A stretch of DNA of 7,030 bases from CAIKZJ01 sp964626015 (GTDB lineage Bacteria > Bacteroidota > Ignavibacteria > Tepidaquicellales > Tepidaquicellaceae). Both the position numbers and the translations under genes were made by a program. The notes beneath the pieces are model-generated. The model had not been told where the DNA came from, did not search any database, and was given only the letters and a program-made list of their open reading frames with translations. Positions 1 to 5,578 of this stretch are shown one piece after another. The stretch lies in assembly GCA_964626015.1 (NCBI GenBank), contig CAZVCC010000094.1:1-7030 (forward strand), read 5' to 3'. How positions within the stretch are numbered: position 1 is the first letter of the stretch; every line of letters starts with the position of its first letter.

Positions 1-187
1 TCTCTATGGTAAAGTTCTTATTTGTTCACACCCGACGACTTCCCCGTGCGTCTGTATTAAAATCATTTTACTCTTTTATAATTTTTCTTCAGCATCCCCC
101 TTTCATCTTCTGCCATTAAACGCTTTATACATTCTTTATGTTTTAAATTATGAGTATTTTTATCCATTAATAACCATTTCATAATTT
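1..187. other. Upstream non-coding region of the five-gene unit
   Basis: No convincing gene is seen here. The first 60 bases are relatively GC-richer and the rest is very AT-rich. A TATAAT hexamer lies at 77-82 and could be a -10 element for the rightward genes, but no good -35 box is paired with it, and the Bacteroidota -7 consensus (TAnnTTTG) is not clearly present. No Shine-Dalgarno motif precedes the ATG at 188. A 39-codon ORF on the minus strand (63-182) is treated as a weak candidate only; see findings. Confidence 0.5.
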
Positions 188-1714
188 ATGAAGAAAACAT
201 TTTTTGTATTATTATTAACTTTTATTTGCGGTTATTCCTTCTCTCAGGAAAACCTAAAAGAAGTTTCTATTCTTCACTGGAACGATTTCCACGCTCGAAA
301 TTTACCGTATAAAACCTCTAAAAAGAAAGACGGTGAAACTATTAATTATTTCGTCGGCGGTACTGCTTCCATGCTTGGATACCTCAATAAATTCAGAAAT
401 GAGAATTCTCTCGTTCTGCATGGCGGTGATGACTATCAGGGAAGCCCCATTTCTTCCATAACAAAAGGGATGTCACAGATTGAACTTCTGAATCTTTTTA
501 ATATTGATGCCTTCGTTATCGGAAATCACGAGTTTGACTACGGCTCATCCGAACTTGCAAATGGTCTAAGTCTGCTCAACTGCGATGTTCTCGCTGCGAA
601 TATTTTCATTCCCTCTGAAGATAAAAACTTTGCAAAATCATACACGATAAAAGAAAAGAACGGAGTTAAAATAGGAATTCTCGGTGTTTCTCCCGATGAT
701 TTAAAAACTCTCACACTTCCTAAAAACGTAGATTCTATAGTCGTCCTGAATATCGATTCCGTTATTACTGCTAACCTTTCTGAATTAAAGAATGTAAACT
801 GTGACCTCATTGTCCTCCTTTCTCATAACGGTGTTGAAATGGATAGCGTCTTCGCGTCAAAGTTTCATAAAGATCTTGATGTTATCGTTGGCGGACATTC
901 TCACACGCCGATTTTCAAACCCAGAGTCGTTGAGGGTACTTTAATCGTTCAGGCTGGGTCATACGGTAAATTTCTCGGTAAACTCGACCTTAAGGTTGAT
1001 ATTGAAAAAGATACCATAGTAGAATATTTCGGAAAACTAAATGAAACCGTGCTCGATTCTGCCGTCTTCGATTTAGTCGCCGCAGCTAAAGTGGATACCA
1101 TGATTGCTGCAATCGAACCCGTTATGAAAAGCGTTATTGGCACTCTTGAAGTTGACTGGAAAAAGAATAATTGCGGTCAGTGGACTGCAGACGCTTTAAG
1201 AACAATGTTCAATACCGATATTGCTTTCCTGAATGCAGGCAGTATTCGTAAAGATATGCTTAAAGGTGATATAACCGTCGGAGATATTTGGGAAATAAAT
1301 CCTTTCGGAAATAATATAATGACTTTCTCCGTCTCGGGTAATTCCATTCGTAAAATGATTGCTAATAACGTAAGAATGGCTTCTAAAGATGAAGAGCTGA
1401 ATAGTTACGACATGATTATCTTCTCTGGAATGATTGTCAGAGTTGACCCCGGTAAAATAAAAGATGATAACGATGATTTCGTCCTGAGTGTCGAAGTCAA
1501 CGGCTCTCAGATTGACCCCGAAAAAATTTATTCCGTTGTTACCAATAGCTATACAGCTTCTCAGGCTAAAAAATATTTCGGCGACTTCGGCGAACAAATT
1601 AATCCATTCGATACTAATGTTATCGATAGAGATGCCTTACTCGATGCCGTTAAGCAACAAAAAGTAATTAATAACGTATTTGAAACAAGACTCTTTTTAG
1701 TAAAGGAAAAATAA
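188..1714 (+). CDS. Secreted 5'-nucleotidase / UDP-sugar hydrolase family metallophosphoesterase
   Basis: The 508-residue protein has a cleavable signal peptide (about 1-20, ending YSFSQ), so it should act in the periplasm or at the cell surface. The N-terminal calcineurin-like phosphoesterase domain (about 25-245) carries the dimetal motifs in order: NDFH (D33, H35), GD (D81) with QGS at 84-86, GNHEFD (N113, H114), SHNG (H213) and GGHSH (H237, H239). The C-terminal 5'-nucleotidase domain (about 310-505) shows TADALR at 333-338, NAGSIR at 349-354 (the Arg is a phosphate/substrate contact in UshA-type enzymes) and NPFGN at 371-375. The family hydrolyses nucleoside 5'-monophosphates and sometimes UDP-sugars or NAD, feeding salvage. 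Length is normal for the family, so the gene is complete. The usual GGDG[FY] nucleoside loop near 464-468 is poorly conserved (FGDFG), so the substrate is uncertain. It is first in a collinear set, one base from the next gene. Confidence 0.9.
   Translation: MKKTFFVLLLTFICGYSFSQENLKEVSILHWNDFHARNLPYKTSKKKDGETINYFVGGTASMLGYLNKFRNENSLVLHGGDDYQGSPISSITKGMSQIELLNLFNIDAFVIGNHEFDYGSSELANGLSLLNCDVLAANIFIPSEDKNFAKSYTIKEKNGVKIGILGVSPDDLKTLTLPKNVDSIVVLNIDSVITANLSELKNVNCDLIVLLSHNGVEMDSVFASKFHKDLDVIVGGHSHTPIFKPRVVEGTLIVQAGSYGKFLGKLDLKVDIEKDTIVEYFGKLNETVLDSAVFDLVAAAKVDTMIAAIEPVMKSVIGTLEVDWKKNNCGQWTADALRTMFNTDIAFLNAGSIRKDMLKGDITVGDIWEINPFGNNIMTFSVSGNSIRKMIANNVRMASKDEELNSYDMIIFSGMIVRVDPGKIKDDNDDFVLSVEVNGSQIDPEKIYSVVTNSYTASQAKKYFGDFGEQINPFDTNVIDRDALLDAVKQQKVINNVFETRLFLVKEK
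1702..1707 (+). promoter_or_regulatory. Shine-Dalgarno-like site of the yggX-like gene
   Basis: AAAGGA lies inside the last codons of the nucleotidase gene, 8 bases before the ATG at 1716. It is the clearest ribosome binding site in the window; most other starts here are preceded only by AT-rich sequence. It supports the chosen start and translation from the same message as the upstream gene. Confidence 0.5.
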
Positions 1715-1715
1715 T

Positions 1716-1994
1716 ATGCCAGAACCAAGAATTGTACATTGTGTTAAATTGAAGAAAGACCTGCCCGGTCTCGATAGACTGCCCGTGCAGGGTGAGCTCG
1801 GTCAAAAGGTCTATGATAATGTTTCTAAAGAAGCTTTTAAAATGTTTCTCGATTATTTTAAAATGATCGTTAATGAATACAGACTCGACCTTTCAAACCC
1901 CGATACTGATAAGATTTTTCTCGACCAGATGAAAGAATATTTGTTCGGCTCAGGCGGTGAATTGCCGAAAGAATACACACCCGAAAAAGAGTAA
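1716..1994 (+). CDS. yggX: Probable Fe(2+)-trafficking / oxidative damage protection protein, YggX family
   Basis: This 92-residue cytoplasmic protein matches E. coli YggX over its whole length (about 90 residues). Family marks seen are a single N-terminal Cys (C9; Cys7 in E. coli), GELG at 26-29, the VSKEAF block at 36-41 (ISKEAW in E. coli), NEYRL at 53-57 (NEKKL in E. coli), YLF at 75-77 and the C-terminal YTPE at 87-90. In Enterobacteria YggX protects Fe-S clusters from oxidative damage and limits labile iron; the molecular mechanism is not fully settled. The gene begins one base after the nucleotidase stop and has an AAAGGA ribosome binding site, so co-transcription is likely. The symbol is used by homology, and function in this lineage is inferred. 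Confidence 0.88.
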   Translation: MPEPRIVHCVKLKKDLPGLDRLPVQGELGQKVYDNVSKEAFKMFLDYFKMIVNEYRLDLSNPDTDKIFLDQMKEYLFGSGGELPKEYTPEKE

Positions 1995-2000
1995 TTATTC

Positions 2001-3428
2001 ATGGTCACGGCTTTCGAATTTGACAGGTATCTTGAACTTTCTAAAGAAGATTCCTATAAACTGCATCAGGACGAGAAAAACTATTCCGCTCTAAAGAAGT
2101 TTGTGCTTGTCTTTAATATTGTATTTGGATTTGTTACTCTCACAACACTCTTTGACGGCGAAATCGGATTCGATTCTTACTCTACATTCCTTATTTTCGG
2201 TATTTCACTCGTTATAAAAATCTTCTATCAAAAGATATTTACTGAGAAGAATATCCGTAGAAGAATCTATACCCTCGTTATATCAGCACTGTTGCTCTTC
2301 TTGCTTTCTGATATTCTTCAGAATATAGTCGAAAGCAGGGAACCCGTTAAAACAGTCGTTGAAAAACTCGATAATAAAAGCAGTAGCATAAAAGTAACCC
2401 TCGATGAAAAGAAAAGCGATACGAATAATATTATTATATTCTTTGCACTCTCTCTTCTCTTTTTTCGCTTTAAAAAAAGTGATATCATAAGGTTATACGC
2501 TCTTGTTTTCGGACTTCCCGCTCTTTCCGAACTCATTTTCTTCCGTAATATTAACTTCCTTGATATTTTGCCGGGTCTCATAATTGCATCCGTATGTTTT
2601 CTGATTGCTTACTCTACTGAAAACAGAAAGCAGAATAAGTTCAGCAAGAACTACGATGTCTATTATAAACGGCATTATGAAAGCATTAGAATGAAAAAGG
2701 AACTTAACTATGCGCGCGAAATTCAGCTTTCAATGCTTCCGGAAAGTGATAAAACAATCGGAGACCTTAGCATCGCCGGAACTTCCCTTCCCGCGAATGA
2801 AGTAGGTGGTGACTATTATGATTATTTTAAGATATCCGATAGCCGGACTGGAATCTTTATCTGCGATGTGTCGGGTCATGGTGTCGCAAGTGCTTTGCTG
2901 CTTTCGGGACTCAGAAGCTGTATGCACCTGATTCTTGAAGATACCGCAAACCCCAAAGATGTTTTTGTAAAACTCAATAAAATGATTCGGCGTACCCAAA
3001 ACAGAAAAATGTTCGTTACCGCGGTTTTTGCAGTAATCGATTCTATTCAGAATAAATGTACTTTGTTCAACGCAGGTCATCTTCCCCCTTATAAGATTTC
3101 AGCAGACTCAAACGAATTGTTTAAAATAAGACGGCATGGTGTCGCTCTCGGTGCCGTAGATGCTTTCGCCAGTATTAACGAAGATAATCTCGTTACCTTC
3201 GATTTTAAAAAAGGTGATAAACTCCTGTTGTACACTGATGGTATCATAGAAGCTATGGATAATAACAGGAATGAATACGGTTTTGAAAAATTTGAAAACT
3301 ATCTTTATTTGCACACGGAATGCAGTCCAGCGGAACTGCTCGAGGGTTTAATTAAAGACGTTAATCGGTTTACCGGTAACGCCGAACAGATAGACGATAT
3401 AAGTATTCTTGTTCTGTCAAGAAGTTAA
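2001..3428 (+). CDS. Membrane-anchored SpoIIE/RsbU-type PP2C serine phosphatase
   Basis: The 475-residue protein has two parts. Residues 33-204 hold about six hydrophobic helices (roughly 33-50, 60-77, 90-109, 143-156, 163-181, 187-204). Basic stretches at 84-88 and 156-159 fit a topology with both ends in the cytoplasm and a polar loop of about 32 residues (110-142) outside. A short helical linker follows, ending in the AREIQLSMLP signature (238-247) that typically precedes SpoIIE domains. The phosphatase domain (about 250-475) keeps the metal and catalytic motifs: EVGGDYYD (D271), CDVSGHG (D289, G292), NAGHLPP (357-363), YTDGIIEA (D413) and the terminal DDIS (D465, D466). Such enzymes usually dephosphorylate STAS-domain anti-sigma antagonists in partner-switching pathways that control stress or secretion. 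No anti-sigma kinase or STAS gene is adjacent, so the target is unknown. It starts 6 bases after the YggX-like gene, with only a weak purine-rich site before it. Confidence 0.9.
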   Translation: MVTAFEFDRYLELSKEDSYKLHQDEKNYSALKKFVLVFNIVFGFVTLTTLFDGEIGFDSYSTFLIFGISLVIKIFYQKIFTEKNIRRRIYTLVISALLLFLLSDILQNIVESREPVKTVVEKLDNKSSSIKVTLDEKKSDTNNIIIFFALSLLFFRFKKSDIIRLYALVFGLPALSELIFFRNINFLDILPGLIIASVCFLIAYSTENRKQNKFSKNYDVYYKRHYESIRMKKELNYAREIQLSMLPESDKTIGDLSIAGTSLPANEVGGDYYDYFKISDSRTGIFICDVSGHGVASALLLSGLRSCMHLILEDTANPKDVFVKLNKMIRRTQNRKMFVTAVFAVIDSIQNKCTLFNAGHLPPYKISADSNELFKIRRHGVALGAVDAFASINEDNLVTFDFKKGDKLLLYTDGIIEAMDNNRNEYGFEKFENYLYLHTECSPAELLEGLIKDVNRFTGNAEQIDDISILVLSRS

Positions 3429-3446
3429 AATTAAAACATTATTATA

Positions 3447-3944
3447 ATGGCAAAACCTAAAGTTGGTATAATCATGGGCTCTGATTCAGACCTTCCCGTT
3501 ATGAATCTGGCTTGCGAAATACTCGATAAGTTCGGAGTATCTTATGAAGTTAAAATTACTTCGGCACACCGTACACCCGATTTTATGGCATCTTATTCTA
3601 AAAATGCCTACAAAAGAGGCGTTAAAGTAATAATCGCAGGAGCTGGCGGCGCTGCGCATCTTCCTGGTATGTCTGCTGCCTATTCTCCCGTTCCCGTAAT
3701 CGGTGTTCCGGTTGAATCGAAAGCCCTCAAGGGTCTTGATTCTCTTCTATCAATCGTTCAGATGCCTTACGGCGTTCCCGTCGCTGCCGTTGCAATTAAT
3801 AACGCCCGTAATGCCGCCTTGCTTGCCGTTGAAATTCTCGGTACTTCCGATAAAAAACTTTTAGCAAAGGTACTAAGGTTCAAGCGGGATATTGAAAAAG
3901 AATCCCTCGAAAAAAATAAAAAACTAAATAAAAACTTAAAATGA
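3447..3944 (+). CDS. purE: N5-carboxyaminoimidazole ribonucleotide mutase (PurE, class I type)
   Basis: This 165-residue cytoplasmic enzyme of de novo purine synthesis converts N5-CAIR to 4-carboxyaminoimidazole ribonucleotide (CAIR). The whole family pattern is visible: the N-terminal phosphate loop IMGSDSDLPVM (9-19), SAHRTPD (39-45) with the catalytic His41 (His45 in E. coli), AGAGGAAHLPGM (64-75), GVPV (86-89), and LDSLLSIVQMP with GVPV (97-112). SAHRTPD and the SIVQMP block are typical of class I PurE, which uses N5-CAIR made by PurK. No purK lies next to it within this window. The C-terminal tail (about 147-165) is very Lys/Glu-rich. The start is 18 bases after the phosphatase stop with no Shine-Dalgarno motif. 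The end overlaps the following gene by four bases (ATGA), which suggests translational coupling. Confidence 0.96.
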   Translation: MAKPKVGIIMGSDSDLPVMNLACEILDKFGVSYEVKITSAHRTPDFMASYSKNAYKRGVKVIIAGAGGAAHLPGMSAAYSPVPVIGVPVESKALKGLDSLLSIVQMPYGVPVAAVAINNARNAALLAVEILGTSDKKLLAKVLRFKRDIEKESLEKNKKLNKNLK

Positions 3945-4588
3945 AATTCTATCTCTTCTTAATATTGATTTCTCTTTTTATTGGAAGTCTTCACGCTCAG
4001 ATTGAAATTCCTAATCAGGATGAAAATGTTGAACAGGATGATTTATCACTTCTTGCCTCGTACCTGGAGGGTTCATTCTCAAGCGAAGAGCAGTCGCAAA
4101 AAGATACATCATACTTCAACATTGTTCTTCACATGAAAAGAATGTGGCATCAAAGAACTGACGGTATCTGGATTTATGCCGAACAGGCTTCCGCATCCGC
4201 AGCCGATAAACCTTACAGACAAAGAGTTTACAGACTTACTCAGCTATCCGATGGTTCTTTCGAAAGTGCGGTATTTACTTTTCCCGACCCCTTGAAATAT
4301 GCTGGCGAATGGAAAAATGAAAACCCCCTCGAAGACCTGAACCCCTCTAAACTTTCACTAAGAAAAGGTTGCTCAGTTTTTCTGAGAAAAAATGACGACG
4401 GCTCTTTCAAAGGCTCAACTAAAGGAAAAGATTGTGAAAGTGAGTTGCGAAACGCCAAATATGCAGCGAGCGATGTTATTATTAAAAAAGATGCCATGAT
4501 TAGCTGGGACAGAGGTTTCAACGATAAGGATGAACAGGTTTGGGGCGCCGCTAAAGGAGGCTATTTCTTCAAAAAACTTAACCAGTAA
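3941..4588 (+). CDS. Secreted CpcT/CpeT-family protein (chromophore lyase-like), function unknown here
   Basis: This 215-residue protein has a signal peptide (about 1-20, ending SLHAQ) and matches the CpcT/CpeT family, whose cyanobacterial members attach phycocyanobilin to phycobiliprotein cysteines and adopt a lipocalin-like beta-barrel. Family-like blocks seen are LLASYLEGSFSSEEQ (37-51), W77-I-Y79 followed by EQ (81-82), the hallmark PYRQRVYRL (91-99), GC at 143-144, a second Cys at 165, AKY (172-174), WDRG (189-192) and VWGAAKGGYFF (200-210). C144 and C165 could form a disulfide in the mature exported protein. Nothing in the window suggests phycobilisomes, and the signal peptide argues against cytoplasmic bilin lyase activity, so a ligand-binding or other periplasmic role is more likely. 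It overlaps purE by four bases and is the last gene before a strong terminator. The family assignment is fairly secure; the function is not known. Confidence 0.8.
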   Translation: MKFYLFLILISLFIGSLHAQIEIPNQDENVEQDDLSLLASYLEGSFSSEEQSQKDTSYFNIVLHMKRMWHQRTDGIWIYAEQASASAADKPYRQRVYRLTQLSDGSFESAVFTFPDPLKYAGEWKNENPLEDLNPSKLSLRKGCSVFLRKNDDGSFKGSTKGKDCESELRNAKYAASDVIIKKDAMISWDRGFNDKDEQVWGAAKGGYFFKKLNQ

Positions 4589-4619
4589 TCGCATTTGTTT
4601 TTAAAGGTATCGCAAGTCC

Positions 4620-4649
4620 ATGTTCCGGCTGTTCGGAACATCCTTTTTT
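4620..4649 (+). terminator. Intrinsic terminator of the rightward gene unit
   Basis: An 8-bp perfect stem (ATGTTCCG at 4620-4627, CGGAACAT at 4634-4641) encloses a 6-base loop (GCTGTT). It is followed on the plus strand by CC and a run of six T (4644-4649). It begins 31 bases after the last stop codon of the unit. On the opposite strand no T-run follows, so it probably serves the rightward genes only, although it also lies just past the end of the convergent glycosylase gene. Confidence 0.82.
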
Positions 4650-4659
4650 GCGTCCTTTA

Positions 4660-5238
4660 CTATGCCCTCTGTACCTCCTTATACCTTCTGCAGCTTACCA
4701 AATGGTCATTCACCATTCCCGCCGCTTGCATAAACGCATAGCATATCGTCGAACCAACAAACTTAAACCCTCTATTCAGCAAATCCTTGCTCATTGCATC
4801 CGACTCTTTTGTCTTTGCAGGAATTTCCTTTAACGTCTTCCATTTATTCACTAACGTCTTCCCCCCCGTAAACTGCCAAATGTATGCATCAAAACTCCCG
4901 AACTCTTTCTGTACCTCAAGAAATGCCTTCGCATTCGTTATCGTTGCACGTATCTTAAGTTGATTCCTTATTATCCCCGCGTCATTCATCAGCAGCTCAT
5001 ATTTCTCCTCATCGTATTTCGCTATTTTCTTCGCATTAAAATTATCAAACGCTTTTCTGAAATTCTCTCTCTTGTTTATAATCGTATTCCAGCTTAATCC
5101 CGCCTGGAATGCATCCAGTATTATAAACTCAAAAAGTTTTCTGTCATCATGAAGCGGAACTCCCCACTCTTTATCGTGATATTCCACCATAAGCGGATTT
5201 TTTCCCGTCCATTCACAGTCTTTAATATTTTTCTTCAT
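4660..5238 (-). CDS. tag: DNA-3-methyladenine glycosylase I (Tag)
   Basis: This 192-residue cytoplasmic base-excision repair enzyme removes 3-methyladenine from alkylated DNA. It aligns along its full length with E. coli Tag (187 residues). The zinc-snap ligands are all present: C8, H21, H179 and C183 (Cys4, His17, His175 and Cys179 in E. coli). Other matches are CEW at 8-10, EYHDKEWGVP (19-28), QAGLSW (45-50) with the pocket Trp50, KRENFRKAF (56-64), DAGIIR (86-91), RGFKFVGSTICYAFMQA (156-172) and VNDH (176-179). The residue equivalent to E. coli Glu38 is Asp42 here. The start is the ATG at 5236-5238, giving the expected N-terminus; upstream is AT-rich with no Shine-Dalgarno motif. The gene converges on the five-gene unit and is separated from the next minus-strand gene by 340 bases, so it probably has its own promoter. 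A run of seven G occurs in the coding strand (4861-4867). Confidence 0.96.
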   Translation of the reverse strand: MKKNIKDCEWTGKNPLMVEYHDKEWGVPLHDDRKLFEFIILDAFQAGLSWNTIINKRENFRKAFDNFNAKKIAKYDEEKYELLMNDAGIIRNQLKIRATITNAKAFLEVQKEFGSFDAYIWQFTGGKTLVNKWKTLKEIPAKTKESDAMSKDLLNRGFKFVGSTICYAFMQAAGMVNDHLVSCRRYKEVQRA

Positions 5239-5325
5239 ATTTTATAAAATAAATTATTAATACAATCACTTTCAGAAAATATTCCGTGCTTGCGACGAAA
5301 TCTCTTTCTAATTTAAAAGTACAAA

Positions 5326-5338
5326 GTCCCATAGGGAC
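5326..5338. repeat. REP-like palindrome
   Basis: A perfect 5-bp inverted repeat, GTCCC then ATA then GGGAC, is embedded in AT-rich intergenic DNA and followed by GGCATATTCG. From memory, the GTCCC[AG]TAGGGAC core followed by a GG-A-TATT-like stretch resembles short dispersed palindromes in Bacteroidota-group genomes, some linked to IS200-like REP-associated transposases (RAYTs). Only one copy is in this window, so its repeat status is an inference. Confidence 0.45.
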
Positions 5339-5443
5339 GGCATATTCGAAAAAAATACACTACTTCTTGTGGTATCAAACAAAATCTAAAAACACAGTCC
5401 ACATACTATCGATTTTCTCAAATCCAGCTTTTTTTCTATAGAT

Positions 5444-5476
5444 AGCCCTTAGAAAGCCCTTAGATAGCCTTTTGTC
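5444..5476. repeat. Three-unit 11-base tandem repeat
   Basis: Two units differ only in the last base (AGCCCTTAGAA at 5444-5454 and AGCCCTTAGAT at 5455-5465). A third, degenerate unit (AGCCTTTTGTC at 5466-5476) follows in the same period. A period of 11 is close to one helical turn. No function is evident. Confidence 0.6.
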
Positions 5477-5495
5477 AGCTCTTTCTTAGCTTTTC

Positions 5496-5516
5496 AGAGT
5501 TTCTGCCTTAAACTCT
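5496..5516. other. 7-bp inverted repeat (hairpin) without a T-tract
   Basis: AGAGTTT (5496-5502) and AAACTCT (5510-5516) form a perfect 7-bp stem around a 7-base loop (CTGCCTT). Neither strand has a following T-run, so it is not a canonical intrinsic terminator. It lies 63 bases past the peptidase stop on that gene's transcript and could stabilise the mRNA 3' end. Confidence 0.4.
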
Positions 5517-5546
5517 CTAAAATCGCATCTTTCCAAATCTCCTCCA

Positions 5547-5567
5547 TAAAAACATAGTATTGATACT
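5547..5567 (-). terminator. Weak terminator-like hairpin after the peptidase gene
   Basis: Read on the minus strand, AGTAT-CA-ATACT is followed by ATG and then five T. The stem is short and AT-rich with a very tight loop, so termination efficiency is doubtful. Its position 12 bases after the stop codon is what makes it worth listing. Confidence 0.2.
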
Positions 5568-5578
5568 CTAAATCTATT

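Larger units (their letters stand above)
5239..5578. other. 340-base intergenic region with repeats and hairpins
   Basis: No supported gene lies in this gap. It should contain the tag promoter (read leftward) and the 3' end of the peptidase transcript. The contents seen are AT-rich sequence next to the tag start, a GTCCC-ATA-GGGAC palindrome (5326-5338), an 11-base tandem repeat (5444-5476), a 7-bp hairpin (5496-5516) and a weak terminator-like hairpin close to the peptidase stop (5547-5567). The only ORFs are short; the longest starts inside the palindrome and runs into the tag start. Confidence 0.6.

Noticed and set aside
2..181. Stop-free plus-strand frame from the window edge to a TAA at 182-184, possibly the tail of an upstream gene
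   Set aside because: The translation is dominated by Leu, Tyr, Phe, Ser and Ile with no recognisable motif, and no start codon is visible. Chance openness in AT-rich, purine-poor sequence is more likely.
1196..1597. A 133-codon minus-strand ORF inside the nucleotidase gene
   Set aside because: It is entirely antisense to the conserved C-terminal nucleotidase domain, and its translation resembles no known family.
2401..2480. Possible frameshift or slippage site at the T/A runs in the phosphatase gene
   Set aside because: The reading frame runs uninterrupted through membrane helices 4-5 into a complete catalytic domain, so no frameshift needs to be invoked.
4648..4833. A 61-codon plus-strand ORF over the end of tag
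   Set aside because: It lies antisense within a clearly conserved glycosylase gene, and its translation has no family features.
5224..5332. A 36-codon minus-strand ORF starting inside the GTCCC palindrome and running into the tag start
   Set aside because: It overlaps the well-supported start of tag in another frame, derives partly from the repeat-like element and has no ribosome binding site.
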